Positions 47,602 through 57,572 of a DNA stretch of 64,000 nucleotides are shown here, one piece after another. Source of the DNA: Liolophura sinensis (lineage: Eukaryota > Mollusca > Polyplacophora > Chitonida > Chitonidae); assembly GCF_032854445.1 (NCBI RefSeq), contig NC_088295.1, forward strand, positions 68,169,058 to 68,233,057. Reading direction: 5' to 3'. Each line of letters opens with the position of its first letter. Position 1 is the first letter of the stretch. Both the position numbers and the translations under genes were made by a program. The notes beneath the pieces were generated by a model. It was not told where the DNA came from, made no database searches, and was given only the letters and a program-made list of their open reading frames with translations.

Positions 47602-50600
47602 TTATTTACTAATGCCGATCACGCCACAAGCCAGCCGGCCGCCAGCATTTCCTGTCGTCTTGCTCAGTTCGTGACCGCCTTTGCCCAGGTCATCCACATC
47701 AGCATGTACCTAGATAAAAACAGGGAGACAGTTTTCTATATTTTGCACACGGTCACCTGGCGTGCTATCTACCAGCTTCAAATGTGATCAACTTCAACTG
47801 TAGAATTTTGGCAAACACAGTCTGGCCATTTCATATAAAGTTCTTCAACTATTAAGCATATTCCGCAATTTGAACTATTGATTCCACTAGGTTTCTACGC
47901 TGTGATCATTGTTTCACTTGTACGATGGCGGCCATTACAGTTGGAGGAAACCAGGCCGGGGAGACCCACGACCATCCGCAGTTTGCTGAAGACCTTCTCT
48001 CGTACTCCACAACTTGAATTTTCACAAGCTCGAAAACACTTTTTTAAATTTTTTCTTGCTTTTTCATGATTTTATTATTCTCGTTACAAACATTAGCAAA
48101 TGTGTGGTATGTGTACACATTGTCTTACCACTACAGTTCTACCGATGATGGAGTGTGGTCCCGTCAAGTTTAGTTGTTTATCTGTGATGTCGATTGGGGC
48201 TTTCCCCTCATCATTTGCCACTACATTCCCCAAATCTCCCACATGTCTGAAATAGGTCAACATATATTCATTTATTTATTTGTCTGACAGAAATGTGTCT
48301 TTTTCGGATAAAAACCGATAACATACACATCGCATTTACAGGTTGGGCAGAATAAAAAAGAACTTACGTCCTACATACAGTACACTTAAGGGAGGTTTTC
48401 ACTAAAAGAATGAATTTAAAAAACCTGTCTGTAGCTCTTAATTTATTTACACCTGCTCTACATCAACTCTGAGTAAAACCTCACTTGCTGAACTTTTATC
48501 CCCAATATCTATGACATGTGAAGATGCTCTAACGAATACTTGGTTTACTTCTGTGTCTGCTTTACCCTAATCAAGGACCTTTTTTTGCCGAAAGTTAGAG
48601 CTGTTGGTGTCCTCAAAAGGAGGCACACGTGTAACTTCCCATTTTTAATACAACAACATCGTGATGAAGACACAGAAACGGTTAATGGGTGCTTTTTGAA
48701 ATAAAATGGTTTTGTCACAAGCAAAGAGAGAAAATAGTGTTCCACTTTCTTTGAAGATTCCGTTTTTGTCACACAAATTGAGTACATAGTTATATTCCTG
48801 TTGTTGAAATGGAGTTCTTTACTCCAAATATTCAGTTTCCCACCACAAACTGATATCGGATATCGGTTCGTAAATGTGACGACCTGTAAGAATCCCGGTC
48901 TATTTATGACAGACAATGCCAAAAGGCGATGCTATAAATCACCTGTTGTCGTCGTCCTCGGGGGCACCATGCTCCTTTCCAAATGGATTGAAATGAGCAC
49001 CAGCGCTTGTACAACCTGAAACAAGACAGGAGTGATTCTACACCGTTTCACCGATTTAATAAACCTCTTTGCTGGCTGTTTTTCACTAAAGGTTAGGCCT
49101 ATTGCTGCATGGCATGGCATTTCATATTACAGGAGGCCTGATAAATCTGAATGAAGTGACTAATCTTACTCCTAAACAATGTACAGCTCCCCTTAAATTT
49201 ATTTATTTATATGATCGTTGCTTAATGTTAAACAAGCAAAACAGGATTTATTTAGGTTTCTTTTTAAATATTGTAATGTAACTTGCTTCAACTTGCTTGA
49301 CGATATTAACATGTACACCAAAAGCCTGTAACCTTAAAAATCAGAACTTGTCCACATAAACCTCTGTTAGGAATATGCATAGTTTTACTTTAATTATATT
49401 TTGCAGATTGCAAGTTGCTAAAACACACTTTAAGTAGAACTCTGCACATTAGTAACATCAGAATTACAAATCTGCTGAATTTGCATTGCCCAATGTTTCA
49501 ATCTTTCGTGACGTTCGTACAAAGTCTGAGATTGTTTAACCTGTAGCTCAAACCATAATACCCCAAGGACAAGTTTACTTAAATTTCTTGTTTGGGTGAT
49601 TACGACCGCAGCCAGCATTACGGGGGGTGGAAACCGGGCAGAGCCTGGGGGAAACCCACGACCTTCTGCAGGTTGCTGGCAGACCTTCCCACGTACGGCC
49701 GGAGAAGAAGCCAGCATGAGCTGGTCTTGAACTCACAGCGACCGCATTGGTGAGAGGCTTCTGGGTTACTACGCTGCACTAGCGTGCTAACCAACTGAGC
49801 CACGGAGGCCCCGTTAGGGTGATTCATCTGCTTCTTTATTTATATGCATCTATTTGATTGGTGTTTTATGTCGTGCTAAATAATTCTTCACTAATATGAT
49901 TTGAACTGGATTTGAACTCTTACCTCCTCAGTCAAGGGCTCAACAGTTGCAGTAAACAAAAGCATTAACCAGTTAAACAAGTGAGGGGTCCCCTTTCTTG
50001 TGGGTTTTAGTCTTACAAATACCTATGTGGTTAGTATTCCAGCCTTCCGGGGGTTAAGCATCAAGGTTCAGACCTTGAAATAAGGAAATGGAAGGGGAGT
50101 GGTGAATCACTCCATACATTTTGCTAATGGGAGTCTCTTGGGAGCAGTAAATCACAAATGTCGTGAACTAAGGGGAGCTATGCACACATGAATCGCATGT
50201 ACCTGTCTTTCTATTGTGAGGAAGAAATGTGACCTGAAATACATGTAGTCTTAGTTGAAGTACACAGTGAATAGGTATGAACATGTGACAGGAATCTCAA
50301 TCCAAGACATCATTAAATAATGACACACTGATATGTAGAGATAACAAGGTTTGGCTGATCAATGCATAAAGAATATCTCATTCAAATAACCATAAGCGAT
50401 CGGGTGCCTTTCGTTTCAAGGTCTGGGGCTAAAGAAGCCCATCTGTGTATACTGCTGCCATATACCACAGAAACAATGCAATGAAGGACAGAAGCATTGC
50501 AATAGAGTGAGTGAGAGCTTGGGGTTTAATGTCATGCTCAAAAAGTCATATGACGACGAAGGAACCCTTAGGATGTATGTAATGTACCTACTTGTTGCAG

Positions 50601-53600
50601 GATGGATTTCCACTACACTTTTATCCAGTGCTGCTTCACTGAGACGACTTACCGAAGGCAAGTAAGCCTCCTCGCCCGAGCCATTATACTGATACGGGTC
50701 AACCAGTCATTGCACTATCCCCTTCATGCTGAACACCAAGCGAGTAAGTTACAACTTCCTCCTTTTAAGGTCTTGGGTGTGACTCGATCCAGGATTGACC
50801 CTGGATCTACCGGTCCCGCGCATTACAATAGACAGAAGCACTGCAATGGAGGCTTTAATCAGCTTGTAGATTATTCTGTGGCTGTTACATGCATCTTACC
50901 ATTTGTGTTGTCTCCAAACTGGTGGACATGGAATCCATGTTTACCTGGGGCCAGCCCAGTCAGTTCCCCCGATACCTTCACTGGACTGTCAGCACCCTAA
51001 AAAAACATTAAAAAAAAACAAATAAAAAAATCATCTACTCTTTAAAAAAGTGGTAGAAGGAACACTCACATGCACAATCACAGATTTATACACATACAGA
51101 TTTTGAAATTAGGGTGACAGACGCCATTTTTTCCCTAAATTTCTGTATGTCTCAGAATAATTTCATCTCAACAGGGCATCTCAGATGTACAGACAGACAC
51201 CCCATCCCAGCCAATAATTTCATCTCAACAGGGCATCTCAGTTGTACAGACAGACACCCCATCCCAGCCAATAATTTCATCTCAACAGGGCATCTCAGAT
51301 GTACAGACAGACACCCCATCCCAGCCAATAATTTCATCTCAACAGGGCATCTCAGATGTACAGACAGACACCCCATCCCAGCCAATAATTTCATCTCAAC
51401 AGGGCATCTCAGATGTACAGACAGACACCCCATCCCAGCCAATAATTTCATCTCAACAGGGCATCTCAGATGTACAGACAGACACCCCATCCCAGCCAAT
51501 AATTTCATCTCAACAGGGCATCTCAGATGTACAGACAGACACTCAATCCCAGCCAATAATTTCATCACAACAGGGCACATCTCAGATGTACAGACAGACA
51601 CCCCATCCCAGCCAATAATTTCATCTCAACAGGGCATCTCAGATGTACAGACAGACACCCCATCCCAGCCAATAATTTCATCACAACAGGGCACATCTCA
51701 GATGTACAGACAGACACCCCATCCCAGCCAATAATTTCATCACAACAGGGCATCTCAGATGTACAGACAGACACCCCATCCCAGCCAATAATTTCATCAC
51801 AACAGGGCATCTCAGATGTACAGACAGACACCCCATCCCAGCCAATAATTTCATCACAACAGGGCATCTCAGATGTACAAGACAGACACCCCATCCCATC
51901 CAATGGGTGCGGAGTCCATATTTATTTATTTATATATTGACTTGATTTGGTGTTTTACAGCAGACTCAAGAATATTTCACTTGTACAACTGCAGCCAGCA
52001 GATAACCGGTCCCAGCCGGGGGAAATTCAAGACCATCCGCAGGTTGCTGGAAGAGCATGAGCTGGACTTGATCTCAGAGACTGCATTCGTGAGAGGCTCC
52101 TGTATCACTGTTTTGCGCTAGCATGCTAACCACTAGGTCATATTAGGTTATATTTCTGGCTTCACACACAATGACGCTAACATGCTGGAATATCTAATAC
52201 GAGACCAACAACAATTTATTTATTTCATCGTCGTACTCCAGAATGTCTTACTTATATGACGGAGACCAGCAATGTGGTGGGAAGAAACCGGGCAGAGCCC
52301 AAACAAAACCTGCGATCATCACGATCAGTTTGCTGAAAGACCTTCCTATGTACGGCCGCAGAGGAAGCCAGCATGAACTGGACTGTGACCTCATTGGTGG
52401 AAGGCTCCTGGGTCATTGCACCGTGCTGTCGTGCTAACCCCCTTGGCCATGGATGCCCCAAGCAACAACAGTAACTGTATGTGCCCAGCATTTTCCCCTT
52501 CAACACCATTACAAATAATAATGAATAAAGCCCAATGTCTAGAAATTGATAACCAGCACCAAAATTATGATCATCAGAGCGATATGGGGCCAGTTGTTCA
52601 AAAGTGTATTATGGTTAAACCACACTTAAATGTTAACACCAGTCTCATACAAAGTACATGTAAATGACACTTACGTCTGGACTAACGTTAATAGCATGCT
52701 TAAGCCCTCGTGAACAACTGGGCTTAGAACACTTGCAGTTATTTACAGAAAGCCAGCTTTTCTCCACATGCAAGGGCATATGATTTTTGTCATCAGCAGT
52801 GTATAATCACATGTCCAGCAATATTGTAAGGATACTATGTGTGATCAAATCCACCCATAGCATATGTCTGGGTTAGAAAGGAAGGGTGTATGGATGCACA
52901 TTCACATATACACTGGGTAATTGTGCTCTACTGCTAATACAATTTCTTTTCTCACTGTACCATAGTTGTATGTCATGGGCGCAATGTGATATAAGCCTAC
53001 CACATGCGCATGCACCACAGGACAGCATATATACAGTATTAAAAGTATGAATGTAATGTACACAACAGAGTAAAACTAGAATGGATCTGCGAACAGCAGA
53101 TCCTAGGCCGGGATCCCGGATCGGATCGATGACGTTTTCCCCACCCAATAATACACGGCCCTTGTACCAGCAGTTTATGTAAATGTGCCGAATGTGCTAA
53201 ATCTGCCTTAGGACATTCTTTGAAAATGTGCATGTCCTGTGTTTGTTGACACAGATCAAAGATTTTTAGCACACATAGAGTACATGTGTAGCACTTTGCA
53301 CTCGGTGATTTTCAGCTTTACAGCTGTAACAGTTTTCTCTCACCAGACCTCCAAATATGGTGAAAAATTGCGCTTTTTCGCGTTTTGATCGCAATTTGCG
53401 GCAAAACTGTACGTCGCCATCAAGAAATAAGTCCAGATTCATGATCAGGATGTCAAACTACGTCGGGTAGTATGCTTACAATGTTCGTGTGTTCATTCTA
53501 GTCGCAAATGCATTTAAAATGCATCATATAACACGGGGACGTCAAAGTGCCAAACATAGCAAATCGGCCTTTGGCCAATTTTTCAAGCCCTGCAACTCCC

Positions 53601-55862
53601 ACATTTATTATGACAGTTCAACGATTTTCCGAACGCCTACAGTACCCATATAGCCCTTTGCACTCAGTCATTTTCACCTCCACAGCTGCAACAGTTTTGT
53701 ATCACATGACCTCCAAACATGGGCAAAAATTGCACTTTTTCGTACTTTCATGGCAATTGGCGACAAAACTGTGCATCGGAGAAAGGAAAAACCACCAGAT
53801 TCGTCATCAGAACATCCAAATACGCCTAGCAGCCTACTTAAAACCTTGAAATTGACAACATTTTCATCGCCTGACAAATTGCCTAAGCTTGGATCGAACT
53901 CTGACATGACTGACAGGCGTCAGCGGTAAGAGAAAAGAAAGAAAGAAGAAAAAACAAAGTTTGTACTTTCATGTCTCAATCCACGACCTGCCATGAACAG
54001 ACTCACTGCTCTACTGATATCTAGGCCGTTGTCAGAAAGTCTACACCTGGACCATGGCACCTGGCGTCTGTCAATCACCCTGGCCTGGTTAGCGTATAGT
54101 AAAGAAGACCAGGCCTGCACAAAACAAAGCTAACTTTTACAGGTCCACGTCGTTTGCTGTTGTAGTTAGAATTCTATGCCATCTAATGGAGTACTTTATA
54201 GCTGAATGTCATCCTACAACCGTTTCGGGAGATCACGGACAGTGTAGCCAAAGCATCAGGTCAAATACTATAAACTCAGTCCAGTCCCCATCTAATTCCA
54301 TGTTAAAACAATAGGATTCCCATCTTTTTCTAAACAAAAAACGGTGTTGTCATTTAAACGCTTCTAGCGAGAAAACTATTGATCGTAGCTCAAATCTGTT
54401 AGCAAATGCTCCAAAGAGCATGTCTTGGGCCACAATTTGGTGCAGGTTGCACATTTCTAGCTCCCATAGTTCTCGAGTTACAGGTCAATGAAATTACGTA
54501 ACTTTTTTAGTTTTTTTGCTTATATCTCAAAAAGTTACACAGATATGCAAAAAATAAAAGCAGATTCGGAATCAGCAGCTCAAGATATATCAGAATAATT
54601 TGAAAACAATTGACATTTCAGAGCTTTTTGTGACGTCACAACTTCGGCCAATGGTGAGCTTCAACAGTTTTGACCGGAAGTCAACCATTTTTGCAAACTT
54701 TTTGTAACTCGTGACCTTCTAGCTGCATGTCAAATTTGAAAACAATCGGTTCAGTGGTTCTTGAGAAGAAGATGTTTAAAGGTTTTACACAAAATTCAAT
54801 ATGGCGGCTGAACCACGTGACATAGAAAAAAAATGGAGAATTTGTCCCGAGATATTCACCGCCAGAATATATGAGTAAAATTTGAGACTTCTATGTTGAA
54901 TGGTGTAGGAGTTTCCTTGCTAACGAAGTCGGTGAAAAAAAAATAATAATAAGAAAAAACAGAGCGATTACAATAGAGATCCCATTCGGGGAGAACGGGA
55001 TCCCTAATAAGAAAAAACAGAACGATTACAATAGGGATCCCGTTCAGGAAGAACGGTATCCCTAAAAAACAGAACGATTACAATATTCGTTTCTTTGATT
55101 GGTGTTTTACACTTATATGATGGCAGTCAGCATTGTGGTAGGAGGCAACCGAGGCGAAACCCACAGCCATCCCCAGGTAGCTGACAGAGAGAAAGCCAGC
55201 ATGAATGCATAGCAATCGCTTTGGTGAGAGGCTCCTGGATCATTGCCCCATGCTGGCACACTAACTACCTTGGCCACCAATATATCTAATATAACAACCC
55301 TTAGATAATATATGGTGCAAAGCTTAGGTGATTTCCAAATACTACTGCAATAAACTTTATAACAATCACACTAGGGAAACTGATGTATCTTTGCTTGAGT
55401 ACAGCTACTTAACTATAGCGATATCTGTACCATGTAACCAAGGGGAGATAATCCATACATTAACAAATCATTTATTGACATCATGAATATATTAACCCAG
55501 TTAAAAGCGTAGGAGGTCAACTTGATCTCCATACAATTATATTTTTATGTCAATACGCATTCCAACCTGGCGTTAGAAGCTCCGATCAATTTGTCATTTT
55601 CTCATAAGAAACATTTTTGATGCCCACTCTCTGTCGCCACAGCTGATAACATCCACAAAATAAAGAGTTCTAGCGATGTCCTCAAAACATGACGGCAGTT
55701 CTCCCGTCGTCCCCGAGACCACGTGTTTTCCGCATATAAACGAGAAACTGCTACGCTGAAAACATGGAAACATGTGACATATATCATTACCTCTTGCTCA
55801 AATACAACCGTGCCGGTAACATTAGAGTCCCCACGAAGAACGCAAACTGCCCGTAAAACCAT
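47602..55862 (-). CDS. SOD1: Cu/Zn superoxide dismutase, cytosolic type
   Basis: Five exons on the minus strand: 55862-55791, 50996-50900, 49015-48943, 48246-48129 and 47709-47602 (stop TAA), giving 155 residues with all phases closed. The enzyme turns superoxide into oxygen and hydrogen peroxide as a homodimer. It starts [20 protein letters not shown] with no signal peptide, so it is the intracellular form. Copper and zinc ligands are all present: [29 protein letters not shown] and the histidine of VVVHADVDD; the active-site arginine is in [11 protein letters not shown]. The disulphide cysteines are in GCTSAG and ACGV. Exon 1 carries the first 24 residues and is separated by a 4.8-kb intron full of repeats. 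A possible poly(A) hexamer lies near 47054-47059 (minus). No damage is seen. Confidence 0.96.
47895..48005 (-). repeat. SINE-A fragment in SOD1 intron 4
   Basis: In reverse complement it holds the core (GTCGTGGGTCTCCCCGGCC) and the ATGGCGGCCATTACAG-like block. Head and tail are missing. Confidence 0.65.
49595..49815 (-). repeat. SINE-A, head and core, in SOD1 intron 2
   Basis: In reverse complement it runs from GGCTCAGTTGGTTAGCACGC through box B GAGTTCAAGACCAGC to the CCGTAATGCTGGC block. The tail is missing here, but a tail fragment lies at 49838-49895. Confidence 0.85.
49838..49895 (-). repeat. SINE-A tail fragment
   Basis: TATTTGATTGGTGTTTTATG is followed by a diverged TAATTCTTCACTAATATG. 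It sits just beyond the head-and-core copy and probably belongs to a separate insertion. Confidence 0.65.
50505..50835 (-). repeat. SINE-B (B2), full length in SOD1 intron 2
   Basis: The (GAGT)n start at 50505, then TTGGGGTTTAATGTCATGCT, CGAAGGAACCCTTAGG and CAGTGCTGCTTCACTGAGAC, make up the B2 tail and body in reverse. It ends about 65 bases short of SOD1 exon 2. Confidence 0.85.
51156..51903. repeat. 57-bp minisatellite, about 13 copies, SOD1 intron 1
   Basis: The unit holds AATAATTTCATCTCAACAGG, then GCATCTCAGATGTACAGACA and GACACCCCATCCCAGCC. Copies are nearly identical. Left copies carry TCATCTCAACAGG and right copies mostly TCATCACAACAGG; two copies have two extra bases. Because 57 is a multiple of three, frames stay open across it on both strands, giving 19-residue repeat peptides. 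It lies inside a SOD1 intron, so translation is not expected. Confidence 0.95.
51915..52140 (-). repeat. SINE-A, near full length
   Basis: It reads in reverse: an (ATTT)n end, TTTGGTGTTTTACAGCAGAC, the core AAGACCATCCGCAGGTTGCT and the head GCGCTAGCATGCTAACCAC. It directly abuts the 57-bp array. Confidence 0.82.
52212..52460 (-). repeat. SINE-A, near full length
   Basis: A second reverse copy, 70 bp after the previous one. The core ATGTACGGCCGCAGAGGAAG and head GTGCTGTCGTGCTAAC are clear; the tail is diverged. Confidence 0.82.
52586..52728. mobile_element. 143-bp MITE-like element
   Basis: The ends GGGCCAGTTGTTCAAAAG and CTCGTGAACAACTGGGCTTA are inverted copies sharing an exact CCAGTTGTTCA core. 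It does not encode protein. No target duplication is obvious. Confidence 0.6.
53289..53490. repeat. Old duplicated block, copy 1
   Basis: It shares with 53650-53845 the phrases AGCACTTTGCACTC (AGCCCTTTGCACTC), ACAGCTGTAACAGTTTT, GACCTCCAAA, AAAAATTGC, CTTTTTCG and ACAAAACTGT in the same order. Both lie in SOD1 intron 1. Confidence 0.7.
53650..53845. repeat. Old duplicated block, copy 2
   Basis: This is the direct-repeat partner of 53289-53490, offset by about 360 bp. Divergence is substantial, so the duplication is old. Confidence 0.7.
54160..55085 (+). mobile_element. Unclassified non-coding element ending in tandem hairpin units
   Basis: The body is a diverged AT-rich sequence with phrases such as CATAGTTCTCGAGTTACAGG, GGTTCAGTGGTTCTTGAGAA and CAATATGGCGGCTGAACCAC. 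It ends in units of about 57 bp (from 54951): AAGAAAAAACAGAACGATTA, then CAATAGG, then a hairpin. In unit 2 (55034-55062) the hairpin is a 12-bp GGGATCCCGTTC arm with its near-complement. A third unit is cut short at 55085, where a SINE-A begins. The left end is not defined. Confidence 0.55.
55086..55285 (-). repeat. SINE-A, diverged copy
   Basis: In reverse: TTTGATTGGTGTTTTACAC, a shortened core (AACCCACAGCCATCCCCAGG) and a head ending GCTGGCACACTAACTACC. It abuts or interrupts the hairpin-tailed element. Confidence 0.75.
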
Positions 55863-56173
55863 GGTTGCGGAATGGGAGGCTGAAGTAATGGACTGGCGGA
55901 TAGATCAACAACCGTAACACCAATGCCGACTCACTCACGGTATGTCGTGATAGGCTGGGTAAGTTTCGTGTGCAAAAATCTGAAATTGACCCCAGAACCT
56001 ATTAAATAAAGTGACTGCTGTTAGTTATTTAGAACACAGCCGTGTTCAACCGAAGTTGACTTATAAATTGTGAGACATTTCGCCGAGCATCGTTTGGAAT
56101 CAGTGATGCATTTCAAATATGCATGAGCATTTACGTGGGATGTGATAGGTTTTTTCATGTGTAACACTCGATC

Positions 56174-56310
56174 AGTGTTAATTTCGCACTCAACGAAGGT
56201 CCAGGCCGATTGTCTAATGTCTTTGTTATTGAACAAGTTTCGCACAAATAAAAGACACCAGCCTAAAGACCCGCTTTCCGCCACCATATGTCCCTACTCG
56301 ATTTAGAATA
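56174..56310 (+). repeat. Block shared with the MITE at 39.7 kb
   Basis: It shares AACGAAGGTCCAGGCCGATT, GCAAATAAA-type and ATATGTCCCTACTCG strings with 39728-39855, same orientation. It directly adjoins the transposase relic. Confidence 0.8.
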
Positions 56311-56865
56311 TATTTACTGTAGCCATGAAGGCTTCCACGGTATACGCTCCTCGAGGGTGGTGTTCAACTTGAAAATATTTGTCCAAAACTTCCTGTGATA
56401 CATGTTGAGCCCTTAGCATTGGCACCATCTGGCAACTTTGAGGCTGGACCATCACCGTATACAACCACAAAAAAACAGTTATCACTTAATGCTTTACTGG
56501 TAATCTTCTTTTGGCAACAAATTGCAAACTCGGCCACAAGGTTTTGCACATTAGCCTTTGAAACTCTTAACCGATGCTGGTCATGTGACCTAGGCCTGCT
56601 AGGCCTACCTGATGTTCTTCACTTGACGTAAATAACTGCTCTCCTCCAGATGTGGGATTAACACACACATTTTACGCTTTGTGTTACTTAACGTGGACTC
56701 TGGTGCGCCATACTGCCGTGATGCACGGTACACCGACATTCCACCCAGAGTAGTATCAAAAGCTCTCTTCATGTTTTCAGGGTCATACTGCTGTCTTATT
56801 TTAACTTTGGGTGGATCATCAAAGGAAAGCTTCCTTTTAGAGTTCAGAGCATTACTCTGAAACAT
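56303..56865 (-). pseudogene. pogo/Tigger-like DNA transposase relic
   Basis: On the minus strand, 56865-56605 codes for a pipsqueak-type helix-turn-helix (KIRQQYDPENMKRAFDTTLG then GMSVYRASRQYGAPESTLSN), the usual N-terminus of pogo/Tigger transposases. Further on, pieces such as FVVVYGDGPASKLPDGANA in one frame and MLRAQHVSQEVLDKYF in another match the CENP-B-like domain. At least two frame changes are needed and the DDE domain is absent, so it is dead. The initial MFQSNALNSKRKLSF is not a typical start and may be chance. Confidence 0.72.
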
Positions 56866-56959
56866 AAATGTTAAACAAAGTGGAGGTCATTATTATTTTA
56901 TATTTAGTCATGTCACGATAAATAATTAAACCGTTAAACAGAAATAAAATAATATGCAA

Positions 56960-57000
56960 AGGAATAATAATGATAATAATAATAATAAGGAAAAAATGAA
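56960..57000. repeat. AAT microsatellite
   Basis: An (ATA/AAT)n tract of about 30 bases with one GAT interruption. Confidence 0.8.
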
Positions 57001-57572
57001 TGTGATATAGGCCTACTGAAATCTCTATGCTCATATATATAGATTAGATTAGATTTTTATATTTTATGAAAGAAAGTGGTTAGTCACTCGATAATGATAC
57101 AGTCATCTGAAATGAAACTTGTGAAACCTTTTACATTTACGTGGTGATGCCTCGACTACATTAATTTTACTATTAAACCCACGAATTTTTAGTAGTATAC
57201 AATTTTCTTTTGACTTATATATGTTTGCGTGACAATTCAAGGATGGCTTCTTTACCATGGCCACGTTAGCCCATCAATCTCTTCGTTATATGTTGTCATG
57301 GAATTTACGCCAGGCGCAGTTTGCGGTTACTTTGAGTATACAAGGTTTGTCGTCAACGTTATGACGTCATACATAATCCTGTCAACAATATGACGTGACA
57401 GCGCCCTTTTGTATGGAGGACTTTCTTGCGTGACGTTGAGGTTTGTTGTGTGTCACCAAGGCGATCCGCTTTAGGGCTAGTTTTGCTGGCGTTACAACAG
57501 TCCAAGACTACAATCTGCTGAAACAGCAAGTTTCAGTTCTCCAGTGGTCTCAAGTGGAAAGAGAACTGAAAC

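Noticed and set aside
51114-51903. Long reading frames with a 19-residue repeat on both strands
   Set aside because: They arise because the repeat period is a multiple of three. The array lies in an intron of SOD1, and both strands are open, which is not expected of a real gene.
51156-51903. CRISPR-like array
   Set aside because: Units are contiguous identical repeats with no unique spacers, in an animal genome. It is a minisatellite.
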